Assembly (NCBI GenBank): GCA_029204225.1
Contig: CM055103.1
Span: 26,588,293-26,652,292, forward strand
DNA from: Diphasiastrum complanatum
Lineage: Eukaryota; Streptophyta; Lycopodiopsida; Lycopodiales; Lycopodiaceae
Reading direction: 5' to 3'
DNA length: 64,000 nt
Shown here: positions 45,501 to 57,700 of the stretch, one piece after another
Numbering within the stretch: position 1 is the first letter of the stretch
How the letters are laid out: each line of letters begins with the position of its first letter
Position numbers and translations under genes: made by a program
The notes under the pieces: model-generated
Told to the model about the DNA's origin: nothing
Database searches by the model: none
What the model saw: the letters and a program-made list of their open reading frames with translations, nothing else

Positions 45501-48095
45501 TTACTTCTTAGTAATTTCTCGAATATAGGACATCAGACTGATTTATATGACTCTTTCCAGCATGAAGTTATTATTCTGAAAGACAGTTACGTCATATAAA
45601 TTACTACTTGTGTGACTAGACTTGGAAGTCAGATAAATTTTAAAGTCAAAGTGGTTAAATGTCTTAAACCTTGGATATCTCTATTGCATAAATGGATTTC
45701 AGAGGAATGATAGTTCTGTCACTCAGGTTGAAAAAATTTGAAAGAAAAGTCATGTTTGTAATAGAGTGAATCCTTTTGTAGAATGCACTTATTACTGACT
45801 TTTCATGGATTTGGATATTTTTATAGGTCCTTTCCAATTAAAAGGAGGGGTGACGTGATGGGATAATATTCTATCTAGGGATCTGTTGATTGTATAGCTT
45901 TCGGAAGAGAACCAGTTGTGGTATAGAAATGAGATTTGGTTTGAAAGTAATTTCGGATAGATTCAGAGTAAGATACCTAATTGGAACTTTTCGAATAAGA
46001 GGAATTCTCTAGGGATTGTGTGGACAATCTGGAACTAGAACAGGTTTGATATTTGAATCATTATCTATAAGTAGTACAGAGAAAGGTCAAAGCTTACTAA
46101 TTCCATTTTGATTGGAATAGGAGTACGTTTGATCAGGATTTAAGTCTGAGATGTTTGCATTGGATCAACCTAATCTTAGTTTGAGTACTAGGGTCAGAGA
46201 GCGGTTGATTGAGTGGAAGAAATTAAGCTATTAGAGAAAATTGAACTGGAAAACTGCTCAAAGTGAATTTTATTCATCTCAGAGATTTTCTTGATATGTT
46301 ATTTACTCATGAGAAATAGAAATTATTTTGTAGCTGAGTTACAAGATCTCAGTGAGATATGTGAGTAACATATGTGGGTTCTGGAGGAATCTATCAAATA
46401 ACAATGTGTTTATGTATTGGGTCATAGTGAGATTATTCACATATGTGCACGATTAATCTTGTATGAATCTATTGTGTATTCCTGGTTACTATGGTTATTT
46501 GGTGCAGTTAACCTAGACGGTGAATATGAACATATGACCAAGTATTGTTTTGACAAATACTTGCAGAGTTAACAAAATCTAGACATTTGAGATTTCTGAA
46601 TCATTGGCAATTAACTTGAGTACTTGATTACTCCTAGATGAAGTTAATTGGTAAAACGAGCAGTGTGATGTGGATTCACCAGAAACTGATGGTTTTGATT
46701 TATATTTCCTGTAAGACGCATAATTAGTGAATCATTTGGGTTCATCAGTTAAATTATATGCATTGGATATACAGTATTCTTGGGATAGAGTATTCCTTAG
46801 TTAAGGAATAGACTCATTAGTGATTGTATCCCAGAGCGCTCCATTAAAAACAAATCATAATGAATCCAGGAATAATATCTAGATTTATTCTAGATTGTAA
46901 TCTAAAGTTTTTGTAGTTGAAGATGATTGTCATTTTGGTATGCGTTCAGTCTTTAATTACCAGTGGTTTATAGACTTTGAATCTTGCACTTCAGTTAAAG
47001 AATCATGTTTGAAAAATATTCCTACATCTAGTATTTTCTTAGTAAAAAGATTTTGGAATGATTCTTACTTTTTTTGAGCTATGTTGGACATATACTCCAG
47101 TATCCTATAAATGATTATGGTTTTGGATTCCTGAAATTATGATTGACGAATCATATGAATCTAAATATTTATGATTGACGGATCATAAATAGATACTTAA
47201 TTATTGTCAGAGAAATTTAAAGGAATGGTGATGATTCTTAAGTGTGATGATTAATTCTTGATCTATTAATTGAGTAAGAGTTCAAATCCGTGTTTTGAGT
47301 ATCTTTACTCCAGTATTTTAATTGAGAACCTAGGGATCTCACAAACATTCTCACAAGATAAGTATTTTATTTGTGGAGAATTTAATTTATCTAGTGGATG
47401 TTGTTCTGCTACAGTTTATGGTCTGCATATGCTTGAGTACAGTTTTTCCTTTTGATTAGATCTCGAAATATCATAGGAGACAGACAAATCTATTAAGATG
47501 AATGAGTGCTATTTTCTTGCATTTGATGCTAGAAACAGGAGCATTTAACTCAAAAGAGTATTTAGGATACTCAGAGTTGAGTTTAATCATTTTATATCTT
47601 AATGATTCTCCTAAAGATTCTAGTTAAGAATAGTTGTACTTGGAAGCATTTTATGAATTGTTTGCCAGAGTTGTGGATGATTTCATACTGTAATTATTAT
47701 TATTATTATTTTAACTTTATGAATTCTTTGCTAAAGTTGTGGATGATTTCAGACTGTAATTATTATTATTATTTCTTTAACTTTAATCTCCTAAGTTAGG
47801 TAATATTTCACTCAATTGGTTCATGTAAGTGTTTTACATGAAGGTGATGTTACTAACTTGTGTTGAGTGTAACCCAGTTGAGAAGATATATCTCTTAGTG
47901 TACTTTTTCAACCAGAGTTTGTATTCCAGAGCAGAGATTAGCAATTGGAAACAGTTTTTCTCAAAGTACTTGTTTAATATGAAAGTCAGACTAAGGATAA
48001 TGATTTTCTCGGTTAATATTGAAAGTTAAAAGAACTGTAATTCTTGACTGTTTTGAGGAGCTTCTAAGGATAGAAGCAGTTTAAGGAGGGAAGAA
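42538..48095 (+). other. Interior of the LARD-like element
   Basis: AT-rich, no frame above about 75 codons, no recognised retroelement domain. Contains a local tandem duplication (47653-47785). Confidence 0.6.
47653..47785 (+). repeat. 66-bp tandem duplication containing an ATT microsatellite
   Basis: ATGAATTGTTTGCCAGAG... and ATGAATTCTTTGCTAAAG... start 66 bp apart; each ends in a run of ATT triplets. Confidence 0.8.
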
Positions 48096-48576
48096 TGTCA
48101 TGGCCATATTCGGCTAAGGACCTGGAATAGTCCTAATATGGTAGACCGGCCCTCCGGTATTCGAGATTGTTGCTCACGCCATGATTTATTTCCATGTCAA
48201 GGCCAGTTTGTGACTAATAACCTTGAGAGGACCCAGACACTCTAATTGAGACATATGGAGTATTGCATGTCTGTGTGACGAATATAGGCAGGAGGACTGC
48301 ATGAAGAGATGAGACCTATTTATAGTTGACCTGCATGGGGGTTGCATGGTTTCATGCACAGGACTCTACTCTCTATATAATGAGGTAGGGATTCTCCCGT
48401 CAACATATTGGCTTTAGGTCACTAGTTTTTCTCTTCTCCTCTTGCTTCACATGGCATGGCTTGGGGGCTAGATCCAGGTTTTTGATCTAGGTTTGGTTGG
48501 GCGGTTTGGCTCCATAATCTCTTCTATTGTGTTCTCCTATCCTCATCTTAGGGGTTATCCCTTTAGGGTCTTTACA
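48096..48576 (+). repeat. Right LTR (481 bp), complete
   Basis: Begins TGTCATGG after the polypurine tract and ends GTCTTTACA next to AGAGT. Carries CTCTATATAATGAGG as in the left copy. Confidence 0.87.
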
Positions 48577-48798
48577 AGAGTCATCTACCAAATGTTCTTA
48601 GGCAACCAATGTAGATCTGCACTATGAATATCAATGGCATGTAAAAATTAGACAAACATTTTATCAACACTTAAACGAATCTAATACAATGCTAGAGTTT
48701 GTTCAAAAAAACAATAGACATAACGCTACCACTAGTAACTAATACCAACATCAAAAAAAATTGCATTAACACTTACTTGAATGCACAGATCCTTCTTT

Positions 48799-49663
48799 TC
48801 AGCTAACCAGGTCACAAATATCCTTTGTTGGCAATCGTCTTCTTTTTCTTGCTTTTTTGTTCAGCAAGTCCATCTCGTTTACTAAAGATAAGTTTGAGTT
48901 ATGCAATGATTGTAATGCAATTTTCATTTCATCATGTCTATTTGCAAGCTCTCTTACAAAAGTCTCTAACATTTCAAGAAATTTTTTATGAACTTCATCC
49001 TCCAAACAACTTTTCAAGCTTATTTCTTTTTCATGGTAGTCTATTAAGATTTGCTTGAATTTTTCGTCAAAAAGATGTATTGTTTGCATTGAATATGCAT
49101 TACCATAGGCTTTTAAATTCTCATAGTAACCTAAACACCTTTTTTTTTCATTACACATAAATGATCAACTGAGTTATTGAATTGAAGTCAATATTTCGTA
49201 ATGAATGAGGATCAATAGGATACAACAATCCTGATGACCATAAATCTAAATGCTTCAACTTTTTTTCCCTGTGACGTATCATATCAGAAGGTGATAGCTT
49301 TCTTTCTTTTGAATTCCTTGCCCTAAGCGGGCCGTACTCTTGAGGAAGATCTACATGAAGATGATAAAACTTAACCATAGGTCAAAAAAAAATACGAATT
49401 AATAGTGTATTGACAACAATAGCTAAATTTACAAAAAAGTAAGTACCATCAAACATTGTACAGAAACTAATTTGAATATATATATAGCTATGAATAGGCG
49501 CGAAACAAATTTTCATTTTTGGAGATGGCGGCAAGAAAAGTTCATTGTTGGATATGTTGGAAGACATATTCTTGATGTGGTATTCCTTTTTTCTACTTGT
49601 CAAAACTAATTTTGGATGTTTCAAATGTTGAGAGGGAAAAAGTTCGACCTTCAAAAGTCTCAT
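48799..49663 (-). other. Possible unidentified gene or fragment with coiled coil
   Basis: Three consecutive minus-strand segments look coding: MRLLKVELFPSQHLKHPKL (from 49663), MVKFYHLHVDLPQEYGPL ... DLWSSGLLYPIDPHSLRNID (49378-49165), and NEKKRCLGYYENLKAYGNAY followed by a helical, charged stretch ending in the basic KKARKRRRLPTK. They lie in different frames, separated by AT-rich DNA or an A-run. Either introns or frameshifts join them. I do not recognise the family. Confidence 0.3.
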
Positions 49664-52600
49664 TTAACTGTGGTTGGGCAAGAATTGATTTTGGATTTGA
49701 CCACAATGGTTATAATGGTCTACATCGAAAATGGTGAGGGCGGATATGCTAAAAGTATTTTTTAAATAGTATTCTAATAGAGTTTCTCTATTATTCTCTC
49801 TTCTACGTGGCATTTCTTAAAGGGCCCTTTTCGGACTCAAATTTTCTCTAAATGTCATGATTGAAATTTTTTTAATTATATTATCACATAATTTCTATTC
49901 ATGACATGAACTCCAATTTGAACACCTTGATGATGTTGTATAATCATGCATTCTAATGCTTGTAGCTCATGTATAAATAGAATGACCATACATTGGCAAA
50001 AGCTTAGATTTGTCAGAGTTGATAATACGCAGAACAATATTCTTGAAAGATGGTATGTTTGAGAATTCTTTCCTTCTTGGTAGAAAATATATAAAATTAC
50101 TCTAAGCACAGTCCATTTACAGATAAGAAAAATACTGGCAACATAACATATACTCTCTCACATATATTCACTTTCATTTCAAGGACTTTTTTCATGTTCT
50201 TCATTTGATCGATGAGATCAATGTTAATACTTGTTATAGTAGTTGTGGAGATGTTGCATGCTTTTGTTGCATTCTCTTTTGACTTGTGCATCATTCACGA
50301 GAGGTTTACCTACATATTAGTGCTCGAAAAAAACCGACAAATACAAACAGTCCAATTGTTGAAATTCATATTTTACCGCTTCATTTTCGATTTATAGATT
50401 TTTAATATGGATGAAAATCAGGTGATTTTAGTTATAAATCTAAGGTTTTTTATAAGGTTAGTTTGAAACTTTTTAACGAGCACTCCTAAATTTTGCACAA
50501 AAGATAGAACTAGTTAGAATATTTGAAATATCTTCATACAATAAATTTCCTTTGACCATGATGCATTTAATTTATACATTTCTAATCTATTTCCTTTCAA
50601 ATTGCTAAGGGTTTTTAAGATTCTAGAGATTGGGTAGTCATGTAGTCATATTAAACTTTGACATTTTTAAAGTTGTTATGCCCTTATAACTCATGATGCA
50701 TAGATGGAGACATATATCATCCCAATCTTTGAACAATAATAACCACGTGTAGCCTAAACATGATGATTTACAATTGGAAGGCTACTCATATAATATGCAA
50801 CCTCTTATTAGTCTCTTTTTTTAGAGTGAATGGGTATCAAAACTTCTACCAATAGTATGAACTATCTTGGATATCAAACTGGAATCTCAAAGGTGGAGGT
50901 CACATGTTAGTGGAAAACGACTCACACATATGAGAGAAAAATGTAGAAGATAAATTTGTATAGCTTCACCTACTATGTAGCTATGAAACTATTCTTTTCA
51001 ACAAGATTATGTTACTCCCTTTTTATCCATTTTCTTAATGGCAATTTAAGCCTCATGTTCTAGGAGATCCGCCCCACTGAAGAGTGAGATAAGACTACCC
51101 GTATTCAATCCTTATTGCAAATATTACCAACATTTTGTCCATCCTTGAAAGAGTTAAAGCATGGATGATACTTTGACATTATTACTATTTTCAATCCACT
51201 CCTTTTTATTTTTCAAAACTTAATGAAAGGGAAATTGCATGGGGTTCTAATATTCTATAGAGGTGTGGAATTTACGTATTAGTCAAACCTTGCATAGCAA
51301 TTTTATGCTCTCAATCATGAAGTATCATGTTTTCCTTCATAGCCAACTTTACGCTCTCTTATTTACTAGTTAGCTACTTTATGTTTCCAAGTATTCAACT
51401 TCCATCAATTGATCAAGACAATGTTACCATGTTATATCAAGAAGATTATCACACTTAAATTCTCCTACATTAGTCGATGGGTCTTGTTCAAAGCATGAAA
51501 TCTAAAATTTTAAAGACCAAACACGTATGAGCCTAATTTTCTACGTTCATAACAAGAATTGAACAATCTCCAAAAATATCAACATCTTTTCTTACCAAGT
51601 CAAAAACTTCATAAAATTTTGTCCCAACATAAATTGCATGACGATAATGTGATTATCGTCAAGAAAAACAAAGATTCTTTCCACCAAAAAATGTTCTTAA
51701 TCCCAAGATATTTCACAAAAGAATCTAATACTAGTTTCGATGGTGCTCTTATGGTCATGTATGTCAGATAATATTATTTCCAAAAGTAGCTAAGATTACT
51801 TTATAGCTTGGTGTGCTAACCTTTGTCTTTGATTGGTTGAACCAAATGTGTCGTGCTCTTTGTCAATTTGAAAAGAACCATCATGATTATCATAGATTGT
51901 TTTGCCATCCAAAGAATTTGCTTCCAAATGTTGAGAAATTTGATTGAAACATGTATACACAAACTATGGACATATTCTCTTTGATTCAATGTCATTCAAT
52001 GCTTTACATGTCCGAACGTATCTCATGATCTTTTATAATCCATGCAATGAATCAATGGATCCAGTTTCACCATGAAGTTGCGACAACATTCATAAACTTA
52101 TCTAAAATAAGACGGCAATTGCTTTAAAACATGATGAATAATCAAGCGAAGTTCTCTAATAATCAAGTCATGAATTGGCCTTCCATGTGAAGAACCAATA
52201 TCAAATTTTAACAATGCATAACTTCTCTCCTTTCCATCACTAACATCTGATTAGCTCAAATCCTTTATAACAATCACTATGCTATTTCATTTTCGAATGA
52301 TCTTTTCCGACTTTGCCACTACCACTTCTCACATTCTTTCATGTTAGTTTACATTGTCCGCTAGCATATTAGTTTGTGGGAACTTAATGATTAGTAGAAT
52401 AGTAGACAGGCTCTACTGTGCGGTTATTTCATTGTTTTGAAAAATAAGGTTGCATGTTAAACATGTACACATTATACTAGATCAACTTATTACCAGAGAA
52501 GAATGGGTAGACAACCTCCAACATGGAGTCGTGTTGAATGTTAGTATTGAAAACAGGGTTGCATGTTAAATGCAAAAATACTAGATCAACCACACAACGC

Positions 52601-52858
52601 ACATACCAATCATTATCAATGCATACTATTTCCAACAGCTAGTACTTTGTGAATGAACAAATGATATTGTTTCTCTTCAACACCTCAACAAAAAGTTATA
52701 TAAGATTTTGAAGCATGTATTTCAATTCTGATGAGACTCACAAGCGTTTGTTGACATCTTGAGCATCTGGATAGACGTAGATGGTTGACAGATAGACATG
52801 CGCAATTGAGACAACAATCAAGTAGATCAGATGTTGACAACTCCTATGGTTGGAACGG
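49664..52858. other. Long AT-rich stretch, nothing firmly recognised
   Basis: About 3.2 kb with no supported gene. On the minus strand around 52140-52250 the peptide SYALLKFDIGSSHGRPIHD is coding-like and may be a transposase relic, but I cannot assign it. Confidence 0.4.
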
Positions 52859-52942
52859 GCAAGTATGGGTAGCGCTATTGCAAATCCCACCGATGTTGTG
52901 ATAGTTCGCATGCAGGGGCCGGAGCAGGCTTCTCCAGGCTGA
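52859..52942 (+). pseudogene. Tiny fragment of a mitochondrial carrier gene
   Basis: The 28-codon segment reads ASMGSAIANPTDVVIVRMQG then PEQASPG and stop. This is the carrier-family signature region (P-x-D-x-x-x-x-R) typical of plant uncoupling-protein/dicarboxylate-type mitochondrial carriers. No neighbouring carrier sequence was found, so it is an isolated fragment. Confidence 0.5.
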
Positions 52943-54735
52943 AAGGTATCATTTACATGTCAAACTATCACAAGAATATGAGAGCACTCGTACTGTAGAG
53001 GACATAAAACATTACCAACCTAAAACAGAGCTCAACACATCCGAGCACACATCACATTGATTCTAGTAAAATCATAGCAAGTGCCAAAAAACACACGAGA
53101 TTAGGGCAAGGATAGAATCATTTCAGTTTGAGCAAAAACGGGCTACTGACGCTAGTGTGGGAGTCCTTGCAAGCGTAAAGGAGTGCAGTGCATGCCTAAA
53201 CCACGCTACTGGCAGATGCTTGCACGATGCTCCACGCCTAAACCCTAAAAAACATGGAATTAGGGCATGGAAATTGAAATTTGTGAACGGAGGTCACAGG
53301 AGTCTTTGCAGGCATGTGGAAATGCATTCTAGGCTCAGACATCACCTGAATCGGTCACCCACAAGTCATTTTGTGAAAATGGCAAAACAACACAAGCATT
53401 TGGAATGTGGTGTTCAAATCTCACTAGGCGTGCCGTAACGGCTGAAACTGACGCCGTAGGAATCACCGTGAGCATGAAGAAAGGTGGTCTAGAGCCAAAC
53501 TACGCTCGATTCGGTTCCCTACAGCTCAATGTCAACACTTGCAAAAAATCAAGCCTATACTTACCAAATATCGAAAACTGATCGTTTCGCTCTTCACAAA
53601 CCTCAGATCCCCTTGGCACCGTGCACACCACCTCCGTATCGCCGAGTAGATGCCTGCCGACTATGCACACGCCTCGGTCGGACACCTGTAGCTGAAAATA
53701 AAAAAATTTACCTCCTCCACGGATGGCACAATTCTGGCCATGAAGAGGAGCCAAAAAAAATTTATATACTGTTTTTTTTTTGGGGCGATTCTGGTCTGAG
53801 AAACGCGTTTTCCGAAACGCGTTTCTGTGCATCTATGGTTGATGGATCTCTGTATTTGTGAAATAATATCATAAAATATTTCGAATTATATTGAATATAC
53901 GCAGTATATTGCCGACCAGGTACATAACACATACTACACAGGAGACTGATTTAATGTGACTCTTTGAATAATGTTGCAGAGGAAAAAACTCTCAATTCCA
54001 CAACGCAAATTGATTCCTTGATATTTTATAAAGAAACATATTGACAGTTATTATTTTTCTGCCAACTTTCATTCTCGAACACTTCCACCACCTCAAACCC
54101 TGTATTGAAAACTACTATGATTTTCATATCAATGAACCAAAAGCCTGATTAGAAAGACATACAATATTGAAAGTCTTAAAACAGGCTATCAAAGTTGACA
54201 AAAAGCGTAGTTTTGCAGCACAGAATCATTTATATCCATGATTTCGGGTCACACAAGACAACAAAGTCAAGTAGTTTTAAGGAAAGTAGTCTGTAGATCT
54301 GAAGTAACAAAAACGTATAAAATGGCAAAGTCTCAAGAGGTCTACTCCATGCAGCAAAACAATTTAACTGGGTACACAGATTACACACCAACCATGAAAA
54401 ATACGTTATGTTTCAAACACTCCTAAAAGAATCTGCCGCTGAACAACAAACACTTTAAACTCAAAGTTTAGGATGACATCAAATGATGTATTTTGAGTAG
54501 CTATGGAAACACGTTAATAACAAAACGTTATGAAGTCACTTGAAGACTTAATGTCGCAAGCATTAGTCTATACTAGTTGACATAGAGCATTGAGAATAAT
54601 CTTGCACATTTATCATCAAATATTTACGATGTTAATTTGACTCTCACTAAGACGTGATAATCTACACTGTCCACTCTCAGAATCTTCTGCATGAGTTGAA
54701 CCCAGAAACCAATGTAGAACCTGAAATAGCTGACC
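52943..54735. other. Intergenic DNA and probable 3' UTR of the RRM gene
   Basis: Includes an AAACGCGTTT repeat pair near 53802-53823. The right part would hold the 3' UTR of the minus-strand gene. No genes supported. Confidence 0.4.
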
Positions 54736-57700
54736 CTAATATGGTCGGTATCGAGGTTCTGCTCTGGAAGTACGCATTGCTCCTGGTAGAGCTCCATCAG
54801 CACCAGCTGACGTTGTAGTCCCATAAGAACCCCACTGCAAGAATTAGAGTTATATGAAGTTGCACAGCGAAATTTGTTGCACTGCTTGCTGTACAAGGAA
54901 AAATAAACAAGGTAATGTTGAAAAGTCTGCAATTACCCCTCCACTAATATCTATGCTCCCAGGCAGAGCTCCATAGCCGCTTGAAGAGACTGCCGTGCTA
55001 CCCCTGATGGAACCTGCAGCACCTGATGTTGGATTATTCAGGAAGGCTGCATCTGGTGGGGATTCTCCAGCAGGAGCAGCTCGGTCAACAGCAATCTAAA
55101 TCAGAATACAGAATAAATTCTCAAAGCTTAAACAAAAAACATGACTACACTGCATGGTAACAGGATACTTTATTACATAAAGAAACATATCTCGTGGAGA
55201 TAAAAATATTGGGGCACAATAAACCATGCATTTCTAGACCTGATGTCCAAGGATCTCATGTGTGCGAAGAGAAACTCGCTCTGCTGCACTTTCGTCAGCA
55301 AATGTCACAAAACCAAAACCCCGATGTGACGTTTTCTTTGCATCCTGAAGAGACACTTAAATGCTATCAGTCAGCTTGAACACATTGGAAACTTCCTACC
55401 AGGTTCTCATCATATCTCAGTTAAGACTGCAACTGAAGGCTAGGTCAATCATCAAGATTCTTTGATTAAATAAACCTTTTCAGCTCCCCCCCAACCGGCC
55501 CAACAGGTCACAGCTTGCAGCACTTATGACCCAGCTTGGGCCAAATGCCCAGCCACAATTACCAGTCATCATCGTAACCAATAGTTGACCAGACCTCTAG
55601 AAATCAGTCCATCTGTGGTTAAGTTAGGTCCAATGCAAAATAAGTAAAGATTTTTATAGTATACAGTCTACCTTGAATACATGCACATATCTATGCTACA
55701 TCATCTTACCTTGGGTATATAAACATCCATTATTCGTCCGAAGTTGCTGAAATAGCGCCGCAAATCTTCAGAAGTTGCTTCTGGTGGAAGTCTACCAACA
55801 AAAATTTTATTTCCGAAAATTTTTGGAGTGGGAGCTGGAGCTGGAGCTGGTGTTGCAACAGAACCATAACCAGCAGCAGGATTGGTCCCTGTCGCTCCAA
55901 TTCCTAATTCACTTGTAGTGCCGGAAAGAGGTGGTGCAGTTTGCCATGGATTGCCCATCCCATATGCACTTACTGCACCTGTGGCAGCTAGATCATTTCC
56001 AAGTCCAACTCCTGTAAAGCTAGAACCTGCAAACCCAGGTCCTGGATAAGTTGCATTAGCATAGTCAAAAGCTCCAAATGGTGGTAATCCAAATCCTCCA
56101 AAAGCTCCAAAGCGAGCCGCCTGAGTGTATAGCCCATATGCTCCATATGCTCCAGCCAGAGCCTTTGCCAAATTCGTAGTTTCTTCCTGCAAGGACAAAA
56201 GAGTATTACTTGATACAAGCAATAAAGGTATAATTTTCTAATCGTCTAAAGCTGTACACAATAACAGGCTGGTACCTTGCAATTGCAACATCGAACACAA
56301 AACAAGACGAAATAAACAGCTTGAAAGCTTTAAGATTACTAGTGGTGGTTCGCTTATAAGCTTCATGAAACAAGCCAGCTTTCTCTAGCAGCAAGGAAAT
56401 TTGACCAAGCTGAATCAGAATACTGCTCTAGCAACTTATGCAAATGGATCCCAAGTTAATGGGATGCTACAAGTCACCCACAAGCATTACTATGATCATC
56501 AAGAGCACCCACTTCTAGGAGAAATATTCCAGAAACTGGTAAACAGTATAAAATCTGGCTTCGACTTTATACATCATCGTGCCAAAAAAAAATTTAAAAA
56601 ATATTGCTATTAGACTAAACAGTTTGAATGCACCTTTGGAGTTGCCCGATCAACTGCGATTGTTGACCCTGCCATTTCATGAGTCTCTGACATAAGTTTG
56701 TCCACTGACTCTGCACTTCAACCACTTCATAGATGAGAGCCTGAATTTTCTAGCATGCACTACAATCAGATTCAGCCTTGCAAACCAGCAACATAGTTCA
56801 CTCACATTGTTATATACATATCCCTTCCTCAGTATAAATCATCATAATAGGTGGAAAGATTCGGATTTCATCATGTACAACTATTTAAGAGGCTTGCTTG
56901 CAGGCTAACCCACTGGCCTGCAGTGATGAGCTTGTAACTTTTTTGTGGGAACTAATGTCTCAGAATCAATTCAATCAACGAGCATCCTAAAAGCAGGAGT
57001 TTAATCATATTTCCAGATGTCCAACCTTGTGTAGTACACACAAGGGAACATGGCAAAAAGAGTTTTAGTAACTCCTGTATGCCATACCCATTTCAAAGTA
57101 ATACGAAGTGCCATGAGCACATGACTCATTGCATATGCTGCGTGTCACCACAAAGAGGGTCTGCACTAGGAGGGTACTAAGAGAAGAATGGTGTGACACT
57201 GGAAGGAACACAAATCCTTTTAGTATGTGGATGCCAGGATGATCACACTAGCACAAACTAATTAAAATAATGTACATTCTTCGACATCAAATGTGAATTG
57301 CATTGCAGCATATTTGTGTCGAGAAGTTACACCAAGGAAAACTAGAACAGTGAGATACGGATGTTCAAGCAGAAGGTATTGGCTGGATTCTGATCTCAAA
57401 TTCATTGGAAGTAGAGTGGTGGTTACCTGCACAAAAAGACAGCCTGATAATTGAGTTTTGGGGCTGAAATAGAGAAACACAGCTAGTCCACAAAGCGTTA
57501 ATGAGTTACGGCAGTTTTGACATGGAGTAAATGGGCTGGAATCTGCTGTAAGAAGTTTCAATTGACATGCTGGAACTGTTCAACATCTCTAGCACCCTTG
57601 TGGGCTAGTTATAAAGTCCTAGAAGCTTGGAATTTTAACATTGTCTTCTTGTAAGCCAGGTGATGCTAGTCCACAAACACCGAAGCTACGAGAAATTTAT

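Larger units (their letters stand above)
42126..48576 (+). mobile_element. LTR element of 6.45 kb without recognisable coding (LARD-like)
   Basis: Both ends carry an LTR starting TGTCATGGCCATATTCGG. A perfect 5-bp target duplication AGAGT flanks it (42121-42125 and 48577-48581). A strong polypurine tract (AAGGAGGGAAGAA) precedes the right LTR and fixes plus orientation. The LTRs differ at roughly 6 % by eye, so it is older than B and H. The 5.5-kb interior has only short frames and no gag or pol motif I can see, so it is either a large non-autonomous element or very decayed. Confidence 0.88.
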
